64,000 nucleotides of DNA from Selenomonadaceae bacterium (lineage in GTDB: Bacteria > Bacillota > Negativicutes > Selenomonadales > Selenomonadaceae): NCBI GenBank assembly GCA_017527075.1, contig JAFXQM010000005.1, forward strand, positions 62,001-126,000, in the 5' to 3' direction. The notes under the pieces were generated by a model. The model was not told where the DNA came from. It worked only from the letters and a program-made list of their open reading frames with translations, and made no database searches. The first letter of the stretch is position 1. Every line of letters begins with the position of its first letter. Below, piece after piece: positions 37,101 to 44,750 of the stretch. The position numbers and the translations under genes are program-made.

Positions 37101-38294
37101 TTTATTTTCGTCGGAAGATTTTTTTGCGTCGGAGACAATCGTCGAGAAGGAAAAAAGATTGTCCAGCATGTCGGAGAGGCGCAGGGCTGACTCGCGAACT
37201 TCGGCGGCCTTCTCGTCGGGGTTTGCGTTTGAATGTATGACTTTCAAGCTCGACGCGTCCAAAATCGTCTGCAGCGGCTCACGCAGTTCCTTCGACAAGT
37301 GCGACAAAAATTCTTCTCTGACTTGCAAAGCTTTTTCCGCCAGCAGTCCGTTCCTCATGGCGTTCAAGTAAAAGAAAATTATCGCCAACATCATCACCAA
37401 ACTAAAAATCGTCGTGAAGATAATTTGGCGGTAACTGTCCTTGTAAAAAGCCTGATTGTCGACGCTCAAAATCATGTACCAATCGTTGTCGGTCTTGGCG
37501 GTGAAAATCGTGCGCTCCTCTCCGTTGATTTGCGCGATGAAACTGTCGCGGCGATTCGTCTGGATAATCTGACTCAAAATGCTGTCGTAATCGGGCAAGT
37601 ACTGCGAAACTTTTTTGCCGACCATTTCGTCGTCGTTGTATCCGATTATCATTCCGCTCTTTGTCACAATCAGCGACTCGCGGTTGCCCAGCTCGTTCAT
37701 GCGGTGAATCAAAAATTGCACCTCGGAGAAATTAAAATCGAGTGCGACGACGGTTTGCCTGTCGGGAAGCATCTTCGCCATGGTGTAACAAGTTATTCCG
37801 CTCATTGCGTCGACGTAAGGCTCGCTGATATAAATCCGCCCGTAATTTTCCGCCGCGCCCTTGTACCAGAGCCGCTCCTGCGCGTGATAATCGTCGGGCA
37901 TGTTGAAGTCGGGAATCACCGCCCAATCTTTGCCGGCAATGTAAACGTTGAAGCACACGCCGCCCGTCAGATTTTTTTGCTCGCGCTTGCGCTTATAAAA
38001 ATATTGTTCGATATCTTTGCGCGAGGCTTTGTTCTTGAGGAGTTGTTCGGCCTCCATTGCCATGCGGAGTGTCGTGCCCTCAGCCGCCTGCAGCGTTCCT
38101 TGGAAGTCGGAGCGAATCACTTCCAGTTGCATTTGCCCGATCTCTTCCGTTTGATTCGCCGTCACTTGGAAAAGCAGGCGGTCGTTCATCACGATGACGA
38201 TTAAAAATATCGCCGTGATAATCGTGATTATCGCGAAGTCGGAGCGGCGTCCGCTTTTGAGTATTTGCCAATCCCGAAACCTTTTCATCTTCAT
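34110..38294 (-). CDS. hybrid sensor histidine kinase with two sensor domains and two HPt domains
   Basis: A protein of about 1,394 residues with an unusual order. Membrane helix, extracellular Cache-like sensor 1 (to about 300), helix, then a worn HisKA-like part (FLSHLSKELREPLQTIL) lacking the phospho-His. Another helix, Cache-like sensor 2, and a helix follow. Then a normal HisKA (FLAQMSHEIRTPINAVL), an ATPase domain with GTGLGIAIV, a receiver (VDDNDMN, phospho-Asp in FLDNMMPGMNG) and two tandem HPt domains, each with VHALKSTAMSIGA. The N-terminal half looks like a second kinase fused after losing its catalytic part. The start is uncertain (ATG 38294, ATG 38288 or TTG 38336). It heads an operon with the REC-GGDEF and REC genes. 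Confidence 0.88.
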   Translation of the reverse strand: MKMKRFRDWQILKSGRRSDFAIITIITAIFLIVIVMNDRLLFQVTANQTEEIGQMQLEVIRSDFQGTLQAAEGTTLRMAMEAEQLLKNKASRKDIEQYFYKRKREQKNLTGGVCFNVYIAGKDWAVIPDFNMPDDYHAQERLWYKGAAENYGRIYISEPYVDAMSGITCYTMAKMLPDRQTVVALDFNFSEVQFLIHRMNELGNRESLIVTKSGMIIGYNDDEMVGKKVSQYLPDYDSILSQIIQTNRRDSFIAQINGEERTIFTAKTDNDWYMILSVDNQAFYKDSYRQIIFTTIFSLVMMLAIIFFYLNAMRNGLLAEKALQVREEFLSHLSKELREPLQTILDASSLKVIHSNANPDEKAAEVRESALRLSDMLDNLFSFSTIVSDAKKSSDENKTFQDRELSRVSHYSRLGIISVLVAAMVFAFMICFNATVSWGDTKMNREVDTYEHQLSTWVEKQKSILSMFVNVIGENPELMNDYPSAVKFLDSIAKNYPEISVCYLANPYKEHNVIMNNAWQPPKEFRPETRPWYIDTEKSADGFSVSAPYYDAQTGLYCVTLAQMVYGKNGEFLGIFGIDFYLDRLVQVLGASYTREGYAFLVDRNGIIINHPNNNYQLSMSQMIDISGTEYAAAYYNGAVTTLKDYSGNFMACIAKKNKVSDFTVVVANNWWNIYGHVMLLGALFIILLAICVLLVRFLINRLLRWQDSVNQQLKLASDSAMAASKAKSQFLAQMSHEIRTPINAVLGMNEMILRESRKPEIQEYASNIQSAGRTLLALINSILDFSKIEDGKMEIVPVSYETINLLDDLINMTAERARKKGLRLKTEISPNLPKTLYGDDVRLRQVIVNLLTNAVKYTHKGSVTLKIDGQELDDDTFELCVKVSDTGIGIKPEDIQKLFQSFIRLDEERNRNIEGTGLGIAIVQKLLSMMGSKLEVASEYGRGSEFSFKLKQKIIDKNILGEYDEKHIKAPDKNAAKKFLTAAGAKVLAVDDNDMNLKVITGLLKRNKIFPDLAESGQQGIDMAKENFYHIIFLDNMMPGMNGIETLKKMRAEKILPDETKVIMLTASAIAGMREIYLREGFDDYLSKPIIVSELEGMLEKYLPRELVKFEEEKFEEEEPPAPVEKKSVAADEFTEGEKKFFAETCPDVNLETALKYCMDSKEFTIQMLTTFADGGKAEKIQEKFAARDWKGYQILVHALKSTAMSIGAEKLSGQAKILEQAAKNKDAEKILASHDELMAAYEKVRGEISKWLSGDTAEVEEIIGADEFSQREKKFFAETCPDVNLEIALKYCMDSKEFTIQMLTTFADGGKAEKIQEKFAARDWKGYQILVHALKSTAMSIGAEKLSGQAKILEQAAKDKDAEKILAGHDELMAAYEKVRTEIEKYLSGASS
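34151..34475. repeat. near-identical 325-bp direct repeat in kinase gene, unit A (encodes second HPt)
   Basis: This segment matches 34556-34880 at a constant offset of 405 bp with only a handful of mismatches, including silent positions. It encodes the C-terminal HPt domain. Such identity points to recent duplication or continuing gene conversion. Confidence 0.9.
34556..34880. repeat. near-identical 325-bp direct repeat in kinase gene, unit B (encodes first HPt)
   Basis: Partner of 34151-34475. The 80 bp between the two units encodes the linker (about WLSGDTAEVEEIIGADEFSQ). In-frame recombination between the units would remove exactly 135 codons and leave one HPt. Confidence 0.9.
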
Positions 38295-38434
38295 CACCGA
38301 TTGAATTATAAAACTTGAAGCTGAATTTTCCTTCAATCACTTTTCCGAAAATCCTTTCACTTTTTTTGCGCGGCGGGCGGGCGGCAGGATTTTTTTCATT
38401 GCGTATTCAGCAACGTTGTAGTATATTTGCGGGC

Positions 38435-38699
38435 AAGCGTCCCGTCTTTATCAAGAGTGGAAACGCAGAATCTTTCCTCAATGCTGCGGCTCGTTCCTTC
38501 GATTGGGCGTGAAAATATTTTTTGTCTGTTGAGCCTTACTTTTCTTTGCTTGCCCAAAGAAAAGTAAGCAAAAGAAAGGGCACCTCGCGGGGGCGGTGGG
38601 CGTTCGTGATTCGGAGTAACGAATTACCCGTGCCCGGTGTGCGCCGGATGACGCCATCACGGCGTCAGACGCGGCGCGGCCGTCATCCATGACGGCCTC
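38435..38699 (+). repeat. dispersed structured repeat, copy 5
   Basis: A full copy in the divergent gap between the hybrid kinase and secD. Palindrome CTTACTTTTCTTTG/CAAAGAAAAGTAAG; hairpin GATGACGCC-ATCAC-GGCGTCA; terminal hairpin GGCCGTCAT/ATGACGGCC ending at 38699. secD starts 60 bp after it. Confidence 0.85.
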
Positions 38700-38758
38700 T
38701 TGTTCGCAACGCGTTTGTCAATCATTTAACCAATAAATTGGAAGGGAGAAAATTTTTC

Positions 38759-40018
38759 GTGAGGACGAACAGTTTAATCAAGCTGATAATTTGCTTGGGC
38801 GCAATCGTCGCGCTGTTTGTAATTTTCATCCGACCGCTGGCGCATTCGATTCGTCAGGGCTTGGACTTGCAGGGCGGCACGCACGTGGTCTTGCAGGCGG
38901 AGGACACCGACATCGCCAAAGTCAACGAGGACGCCATGCAGCGGGTCGTGTCAATCATGGAGAAGCGCGTCAACGAGTTGGGCTTGACCGAACCGATAAT
39001 TCAGCGCGAGGGCGAACGCCGAGTGATAATCGAATTGCCCGGCATAAAAGACCCCGACAAGGCGATTGAAACCATCGGCAAAACCGCAATGCTTGAGTTC
39101 AAGGACGAGGCAGGCAACACTCTGCTCACGGGCACGGACTTGAAAGACGCGCAGGCCGCCATGAATCAGCAGAACGGTCAATGCGTCGTCAATTTGGAAT
39201 TCAGCGACGAGGGCGCGCAAAAATTTGCGGACGCGACACTCGAAAACGTCGGGCGGCAAATTGCAATTCTGCTGGACGGAGAAATTTTAACCAATCCCGT
39301 CGTCCGCGAACCGATTCTCGGCGGCAAAGCAGAAATTTCAGGTCAGCGCGACTTGGAAGAAGCTCAGCATCTGGCAGTCCTCTTGAGGAGCGGCGCGTTG
39401 CCTGTCAAAGTCAACATCATCGAAACGCGGACGGTCGGACCTTCGCTCGGTCAAGATTCAAAAGATAAATCGGAGTTCGCGTTCGTCGTCGGAATCGCGG
39501 CGGTTTTGGTTTTCATGTTGCTGTTTTATCGCTTGCCGGGATTCATCGCGGACATCAGCTTGATGGCGTACACGCTCATGCTTTTGGGCACGCTCAAAGG
39601 TTTGGACGCGACGCTGACGCTGCCTGGCGTGGCGGGAATAATTTTATCAATCGGCATGGCAGTCGACGCGAACGTCCTCATCTTCGAACACTTCAAAGAA
39701 GAATTCCGCCTGGGCAAATCGATTCGGCTGGCAATGGACGCGGGCTTTAAGCGCGCCTTCACGACGATTTTCGACTCGAACATCACGACGATAATCGCGG
39801 CGGGCGTCCTCTTCCTCTTCGGCACGGGCACCATTCGCGGCTTCGCGATAACGCTCGGCTTGGGCGTCTTGCTCAGCATGTTGACGGCGGTATCCTTAAC
39901 GCAATTCATGCTGAAACTTTTGGTCAACGCAAAAGTCGTGGAGAGCCCTTCGGCTTACGGCGCGGACGGATTTGTTTTGTTCGACCCTGTGGCTGACGGA
40001 AAGGCGGTGAGGAAGTGA
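38759..40018 (+). CDS. secD: protein translocase subunit SecD
   Basis: This 419-residue inner-membrane protein uses the proton gradient to help SecYEG release exported proteins. It has the N-terminal helix, then GLDLQGGTHVVL, the large periplasmic domain with RVNELGLTEPIIQ, and five C-terminal helices with GIAAVLVFMLLFYR and SIGMAVDANVLIFEH, the conserved SecD signature. The start is GTG 38759 with GAAGGGAG upstream; a TTG at 38738 is too close to that site. It overlaps secF by one base (TGATG). Confidence 0.95.
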   Translation: MRTNSLIKLIICLGAIVALFVIFIRPLAHSIRQGLDLQGGTHVVLQAEDTDIAKVNEDAMQRVVSIMEKRVNELGLTEPIIQREGERRVIIELPGIKDPDKAIETIGKTAMLEFKDEAGNTLLTGTDLKDAQAAMNQQNGQCVVNLEFSDEGAQKFADATLENVGRQIAILLDGEILTNPVVREPILGGKAEISGQRDLEEAQHLAVLLRSGALPVKVNIIETRTVGPSLGQDSKDKSEFAFVVGIAAVLVFMLLFYRLPGFIADISLMAYTLMLLGTLKGLDATLTLPGVAGIILSIGMAVDANVLIFEHFKEEFRLGKSIRLAMDAGFKRAFTTIFDSNITTIIAAGVLFLFGTGTIRGFAITLGLGVLLSMLTAVSLTQFMLKLLVNAKVVESPSAYGADGFVLFDPVADGKAVRK

Positions 40019-40917
40019 TGCCAAGCTTTGACATTGCCGGGCGCGGGAAAATGTGGTTCATCATTTCCCTGCTCGTGATTGTCCCCGGTTTAATTTCCAT
40101 GGCGACGCGCGGATTTAATTTCGGAATTGATTTCACGGGCGGCACGATTATCGATTTGAAATTTGCTCAGCCCGTCGGGATTGCTCAGGTGCGCGAGAGC
40201 TTGAAACCGTTCGGTCTGGACGGCGCGACGATTCAGCTGTCGGGCGAGAGCTCGGACGTTGCCGCTTCCACGGACGTGATGATTCGCACGATTGATTTGG
40301 AAGAGGTTCAGCGCAAAGAGGTTATGACGGCGATTCGCGATAAGGTCGGCAGTTACGAAGTTTTGCGCGAGGAAAAAGTCGGCGCGGTCATCGGCGGCGA
40401 ACTTATCATGAACGCGGTGCTCGCGCTGGTCATCTCTTGGGTGCTGATAATTTTGTACGTCGCCTATCGATTTGAATTCCGATTCGGCATCGCGGCGGTC
40501 GCGGCTCTCGTCCACGACGTTTTAATCGTGCTGGCGTTTTTCTCGTTCACGCAGCGGCAAGTCGATTCATCATTCGTGGCGGCGTTGCTCACGGTCGTCG
40601 GCTACTCAATCAACGACACGATTGTTATCTTCGACAGAATCCGCGAAAATTTGAAGTTGCACTTCAGGCGCGGCGGAAACGTCGTCGAGATTGTCAATCG
40701 CTCCGTCTACCAAACTTTGACGCGCTCGCTGTACACGGTCTTCACCTGCCTGTTCACGACGTTCGCGCTGTTCTTCTTCGGCGGCGAAACGACAAAAGAT
40801 TTTGCGTTCGCGTTAATCGTCGGCTTCATGAGCGGCTGTTACTCCTCAATCTTCATCGCCGGTCCGCTGTGGTTGGAGCTGAGAAAATTCGGCGGCAAAA
40901 AATCTCCTAACTCCTAA
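40018..40917 (+). CDS. secF: protein translocase subunit SecF
   Basis: This 299-residue partner of SecD has the standard landmarks: FNFGIDFTGGTIIDLKF near residue 40, a periplasmic domain, and the C-terminal helices with VGYSINDTIVIFDRIREN. ATG 40018 overlaps the secD stop; a GTG one codon earlier is also possible. It ends just before a TAACTCC heptamer repeat. Confidence 0.95.
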   Translation: MPSFDIAGRGKMWFIISLLVIVPGLISMATRGFNFGIDFTGGTIIDLKFAQPVGIAQVRESLKPFGLDGATIQLSGESSDVAASTDVMIRTIDLEEVQRKEVMTAIRDKVGSYEVLREEKVGAVIGGELIMNAVLALVISWVLIILYVAYRFEFRFGIAAVAALVHDVLIVLAFFSFTQRQVDSSFVAALLTVVGYSINDTIVIFDRIRENLKLHFRRGGNVVEIVNRSVYQTLTRSLYTVFTCLFTTFALFFFGGETTKDFAFALIVGFMSGCYSSIFIAGPLWLELRKFGGKKSPNS

Positions 40918-40926
40918 CTCCAAACT
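40905..40926. repeat. TAACTCC heptamer repeats after secF
   Basis: Three imperfect heptamers overlap the secF stop codon, so the last codons of secF (SPNS) are encoded by the repeat itself. Confidence 0.7.
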
Positions 40927-40964
40927 GCTCCGCCGCCCGTCCTCCAAAATATTTTTCCCGCGTC

Positions 40965-40993
40965 TTGAAAGTCTGAAATTAATCTGGTAAGAT
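40965..40993 (+). promoter_or_regulatory. candidate promoter in the secF-ompH gap
   Basis: TTGAAA (40965-40970), 17 bp and TAAGAT (40988-40993). It precedes a 23-codon frame at 41030-41101 (start MARIWARAP) that has GGAGGGG upstream. Whether that mini-frame is translated is unknown; it could be a leader. Confidence 0.4.
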
Positions 40994-41078
40994 ACACGCA
41001 AGAAATTTTGGACAGCGGAGGGGACGTTTATGGCGAGGATTTGGGCGCGGGCACCGTCTTGCGCGAGGTCATTCGTGT

Positions 41079-41107
41079 TTGCAAAGGACAAGGTCGTTTG
41101 ATATAAT
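41079..41107 (+). promoter_or_regulatory. promoter of the OmpH-like gene cluster
   Basis: TTGCAA (41079-41084), 17 bp and a perfect TATAAT (41102-41107), 33 nt before the first OmpH-like start. Confidence 0.65.
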
Positions 41108-41139
41108 CGGCGGCGTCAAAATTTAAGGAGAGTTGTGCA

Positions 41140-41607
41140 ATGATAAAATTGGAAAAGAAGCAAGTCAGGATCGTCAGCATTTTAATCGCGGTGATTTTCA
41201 TCGGCTCGGTGGTCGCACTCGCCTTGACGCAGACGGGCAACATCGCCTCGGCGGCAAGTTCCTCAAGCGTCGGAACGATAGATTATCAGCAGGTCATGGC
41301 GGCGCACCCCGACGTTCAAAATCTTCAGGGGCAAATGGAAACTGCAATCGCCGACGTGAAGAAAGAGTTCGACGAAAAATCTGCGGGCATGAACGAAAAC
41401 GAGAAGGCGGATTATTATCGCCAGTGCCAGGAGCGGCTCGCGCAGAAGCAACAGGAGCTGTTGGATCCGATTAGAAACGCTGTCGACGCCGCGATTAAGA
41501 AAGTCGCCGACAAAAAAGGTTTGGCGGTCGTCATCGACAAAATGGCTGTCATCTACGGCGGACAGGACATCACTGCGGACGTCATCACGGAGCTCGGCAA
41601 GAAATAA
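41140..41607 (+). CDS. OmpH/Skp-family periplasmic chaperone
   Basis: This 155-residue protein has an N-terminal membrane or signal helix (IVSILIAVIFIGSVVALALT) ending near SAAS. An OmpH-type start follows (VGTIDYQQVMAAHPDVQNLQ), then a long charged coiled coil (residues 60-115) and the family end KGLAVVIDKMAVIYGGQDITADV. Skp proteins hold unfolded outer-membrane proteins. The anchor may be uncleaved. It is the first of three related genes before lpxD, consistent with an outer-membrane biogenesis cluster. Confidence 0.85.
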   Translation: MIKLEKKQVRIVSILIAVIFIGSVVALALTQTGNIASAASSSSVGTIDYQQVMAAHPDVQNLQGQMETAIADVKKEFDEKSAGMNENEKADYYRQCQERLAQKQQELLDPIRNAVDAAIKKVADKKGLAVVIDKMAVIYGGQDITADVITELGKK

Positions 41608-41609
41608 TT

Positions 41610-41676
41610 AGCTGTTGGCTGTTAGCTGCTAGCTGTTAGCAAAATTCTAAAAGCTAACAGCCGGAAGCTAACAGCT
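41610..41676. repeat. inverted and direct AGCTGTTAGC repeats
   Basis: Several copies of GCTGTTAGC are followed by complementary GCTAACAGC copies, forming a long imperfect hairpin ending in a short T run (ATTTTG). It may act as the terminator of the first OmpH-like gene. A TAACTCC heptamer array follows at 41735-41757. Confidence 0.65.
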
Positions 41677-41776
41677 ATTTTGTTAGGAGGCGGCGGAGCA
41701 GTTAGGAGTGTGAAGTTAAAATCTTTTCTCCAACTCCCAACTCCTAACTCCTAACTAATGAAAGGGAGGCGGCACG

Positions 41777-42844
41777 GTGGATATCAGAGTGGTGGCGGCC
41801 GGCATGTTGGCATTAATCGGTGTCGGTCTCTACTTATACGAGCCGCACGAGGAGCCCGCCGCGCCGACCGATACAAAAATCGAAAAGCCCGCGTCGAGGG
41901 AGGCGCAGGGATTCGGAATAATTTACATTGAAAAAATTCAAGCGGCGCACCCCGACGGAGAATATCTGGACGGATTGCGCGCGACGGAATTGCGTTTGCG
42001 GCTGGAGCTCAACGAGGCGATGAAAGTCGTCGAAGTTCCCAAACCCACTCCGCCCGAAACCAACGAGGAAGTCTTCGACGAGGCGGCGTGGCAGAAAAAT
42101 GCTCAGGCGGTCATAAGTCAGCTGGCAGAATTGGAGAGCCGCAAGAAGGCAGCCGCCGAGCAATATCGCAAAGATTCCGAGCCGCGTTATTTAGAGGAGC
42201 GGGACAGAATCATCGGCGAATTCCTCAACGAAAACTTGAACATCAAACTCAAACTTCAGAACGCGGATAATTTGCGCCTGTCACAGGAAGAAGTCAACGA
42301 GTTGCTCAAGCAGCTGGACGAAGTGGAATTCGGGCGGAACCAAGCGCAGAAAGAACTTTACGAAAAGTGGCTGGCGGAGATAAAAAAATTTTCCGATGAG
42401 TCGGTGGCGGAAGATGAAGTTCGGCTCAAAGCTGAATATGAAAAATTGAAAGCTCAGGTCGAAGCTCAAACGCAAAAGAAAAAAGAGGACGTCACCGAGC
42501 GGAATAAACAAGCCATGGAAAATTCCTTGCGCCAAATGGAAGACAGACAAATTCGGCGACGCGAACTTCTCAGCGAATTGACTGAAGTCGGCAGAGAACG
42601 CGCCGAGGTTGAGAAAAAAATTTTTGATTCGATAACGGACAAAGCGGCAATGTTGGCGGCAGTTTATCGGCTGGAAATGATTTTGGTCAGGCGCGCGCCC
42701 GACGATTACGATAAAATTTTGTCGCGGCATATCGTTTGGAATTTTGAACTCAAGTCGCCCGAAAGAGTCGGGGCGGTGCTTGTCCCCGGCAAAAACGCGC
42801 GTGACTTGACTGACGATTTAATCAAGGAAATGAATCGGTTGTAA
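41777..42844 (+). CDS. anchored coiled-coil protein, distantly OmpH-like
   Basis: This 355-residue protein starts at GTG 41777 behind GGGAGG. One N-terminal helix (VVAAGMLALIGVGLYLY) is followed by a proline-rich stretch and a short OmpH-like beginning (GIIYIEKIQAAHPDGEYLDGL). More than 200 residues of heptad-rich, highly charged sequence follow (about 60-290), with a globular end (VGAVLVPGKNARDLTDDLI). The gene position and the AAHPD motif shared with the upstream OmpH-like protein suggest a large relative working in the periplasm. No family name is assigned. Confidence 0.65.
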   Translation: MDIRVVAAGMLALIGVGLYLYEPHEEPAAPTDTKIEKPASREAQGFGIIYIEKIQAAHPDGEYLDGLRATELRLRLELNEAMKVVEVPKPTPPETNEEVFDEAAWQKNAQAVISQLAELESRKKAAAEQYRKDSEPRYLEERDRIIGEFLNENLNIKLKLQNADNLRLSQEEVNELLKQLDEVEFGRNQAQKELYEKWLAEIKKFSDESVAEDEVRLKAEYEKLKAQVEAQTQKKKEDVTERNKQAMENSLRQMEDRQIRRRELLSELTEVGRERAEVEKKIFDSITDKAAMLAAVYRLEMILVRRAPDDYDKILSRHIVWNFELKSPERVGAVLVPGKNARDLTDDLIKEMNRL

Positions 42845-42915
42845 GGGACAAGGGAGAAGGGACAAGATTAACTCCTAAATCCTAACTCCTAACTGAATTA
42901 GGGAGTGGTTTATAA

Positions 42916-43344
42916 ATGAATTTTGCAAAGAAATTGGCGGCGGTCGCGCTGGTTGCGTCGTCGTTAATCATAAGCGGCTGCGGCCAAGGACAAATCGGTG
43001 CCGTCGACGTGAGCAAAGTAATGACGGAAGCCCCGCGCGTGAAAAAATTAATGGAAGAGGCGCAGACCAAAATCACCGAGGAGCAAAATAAACTTGAGCA
43101 GGCGAACGCCGGCAAGGAGCTGACAGACGAAGAGGCTCTCAAAGTTCAGATGGATTTTCAGCGCAAACTGGACAGCATTAACCAAGCTTACGCCGCGCAG
43201 ATTAAAAGCCGCATGGACGTCGTGATTGAAGAAATTTCGCGCGAGAAAAATCTTGACGTGGTCATCAACAATTCCTCCGAACAAAAAATTCTTTTCCAGG
43301 GCGGCATTGACGTGACTCAAGATGTCATCAATAAAATGCAGTGA
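42916..43344 (+). CDS. OmpH/Skp-family protein with lipoprotein signal
   Basis: This 142-residue protein has a signal peptide ending in the lipobox LIISGC, so it should be lipidated at Cys22. The mature part starts IGAVDVSKVMTEAPRVKKL, has a coiled coil of about 70 residues, and ends NLDVVINNSSEQKILFQGGIDVTQDV as in OmpH/Skp. A lipid-anchored Skp relative would stay at a membrane. It lies 12 nt before lpxD and so is in the same transcript. Confidence 0.88.
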   Translation: MNFAKKLAAVALVASSLIISGCGQGQIGAVDVSKVMTEAPRVKKLMEEAQTKITEEQNKLEQANAGKELTDEEALKVQMDFQRKLDSINQAYAAQIKSRMDVVIEEISREKNLDVVINNSSEQKILFQGGIDVTQDVINKMQ

Positions 43345-43356
43345 GCGGGCGATATT

Positions 43357-44388
43357 ATGGAGAAAACTTTAAAGGAGATTGCTGAACTACTCGGCGGAAC
43401 TCTCGCGGGCGACGGCGCGCTTAAAGTCAGCGGGCTGGCGAACATAAGCGGAGCACGGGCGGGCGATTTGATTTTCGCGGTGCCTCCTCATCTCGACGCG
43501 GCAAAGTCCTGCGCGGCCTCGGCGGTGCTCGTTCCCCTCGACACGGAAAATTTTCCGAAGCCCGCCGTCAAAGTTGCTGACCCGCGCGCTGCCTTCGCCA
43601 CGTTGCTGGAGCTGTTCACGCCCAAATTCGAAATTCCCGTCGGCATCAGTCCCAAGGCTCACCTCGGCAAGGACGTAAAAATTTCTCCCGCCGCGACCGT
43701 CATGCCCTTTGCGGTTATCGACGACGGCGCGGAGATTCAAAGCGGCGCAATTATTTATCCGCACGTTTATATCGGGCAGCACGCGACAATCGGCGAAGAC
43801 ACAATCGTTTACTCAAGCGCGACTGTCAGAGAGTTTTGCAAAGTCGGCAAGCGTTGCGTGATTCACTCTTCGGCGGTCATCGGCTCGGACGGTTTCGGCT
43901 TCACGACGGCGGACGGCGTTCATACCAAAGTTCCGCAGGTCGGCAACGTGATAATCGAAGACGATGTGGAAATCGGCGCGCATGTCGGCGTGGACAGAGC
44001 GACTGTCGGCTCGACGATTATCGGGCACGGCACGAAGATTGATAACCTCGTTCACATCGCGCACAACTGCAAAATCGGCGCGAACTGTTTAATCGTGGCG
44101 CAGACGGGTATCAGCGGCTCGACGACGGTCGGCGACAACGTGACTTTCGGCGGACAGGTCGGCACGGTCGGTCACATTCATATCGGCGGCAATTCCGTTT
44201 ACGCGGCACGCTCAGGCATTTCAAAAAATATGCCCGAAGGATTTTTCGGCGCGGGCTTTCCCATTCAATCTCACAGCGAATGGCTCCGCAATCAGGCGGC
44301 GATGCGGAAGGTGCCCGAACTCCTCGAACGAATCAATCGCCTCGAACGCGAGCTTGAAATAAAAAATCGCGGCGAAAAAATTTTGTAA
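43357..44388 (+). CDS. lpxD: UDP-3-O-(3-hydroxyacyl)glucosamine N-acyltransferase
   Basis: This 343-residue enzyme performs the third step of lipid A synthesis. It has the N-terminal uridine-binding domain (to about 100), then a left-handed beta-helix of hexapeptide repeats (IYPHVYIGQHATIGEDTIV and on). The catalytic His region is DNLVHIAHNCKIG, with GFGFTTADG before it. A C-terminal helical tail follows (LLERINRLEREL). Length is standard. No other lpx gene follows here. The presence of lpxD is strong evidence for a lipopolysaccharide outer membrane. Confidence 0.96.
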   Translation: MEKTLKEIAELLGGTLAGDGALKVSGLANISGARAGDLIFAVPPHLDAAKSCAASAVLVPLDTENFPKPAVKVADPRAAFATLLELFTPKFEIPVGISPKAHLGKDVKISPAATVMPFAVIDDGAEIQSGAIIYPHVYIGQHATIGEDTIVYSSATVREFCKVGKRCVIHSSAVIGSDGFGFTTADGVHTKVPQVGNVIIEDDVEIGAHVGVDRATVGSTIIGHGTKIDNLVHIAHNCKIGANCLIVAQTGISGSTTVGDNVTFGGQVGTVGHIHIGGNSVYAARSGISKNMPEGFFGAGFPIQSHSEWLRNQAAMRKVPELLERINRLERELEIKNRGEKIL

Positions 44389-44402
44389 GCTCTTCAAAGT
44401 AA

Positions 44403-44438
44403 AAGCCCCTCCGATTTTGGAGAGGCTTATTTTTTTTG
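44403..44438 (+). terminator. terminator after lpxD
   Basis: AAGCCCCTCC pairs with GGAGAGGCTT (one mismatch), followed by eight T. Confidence 0.85.
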
Positions 44439-44456
44439 CTTAACTCGTTGAGAGGG

Positions 44457-44728
44457 GTTGTCCCCTCTTTTTCAAGAGTGGACACGCAGAATCTTTCCTC
44501 ATTGCCGCGGTTCATCGTACTCGTCGGGCTGAAAAATATTTTTCGTTTGTTGAGCCTTACTTTTCTTTTGCTTGCCCAAAAGAAAAGTAAGCAAAAGAAA
44601 AGGGCACCTCGCAGGGGCGACTCCTCTCTCGTGACTTGGAGGTTAAGATTACCCATGGCGTTGAGTTGCCCGCTGCGAAGACATCACGTCTTCGACGCGG
44701 GCGGCCGCCCGTCCATGGGCGGCCTCAA
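44457..44728 (+). repeat. dispersed structured repeat, copy 6
   Basis: A full copy between the convergent lpxD and GT51 genes. Head CCCCTCTTTTTCAAGAGTGG; palindrome CTTACTTTTCTTTTG/CAAAAGAAAAGTAAG; hairpin CGAAGAC-ATCAC-GTCTTCG within GCCCGC/GCGGGC; terminal hairpin GGCCGCCC/GGGCGGCC. This copy is the clearest example of the complete element. Confidence 0.88.
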
Positions 44729-44750
44729 CTCAGCAACGCGTTATTTCGAA

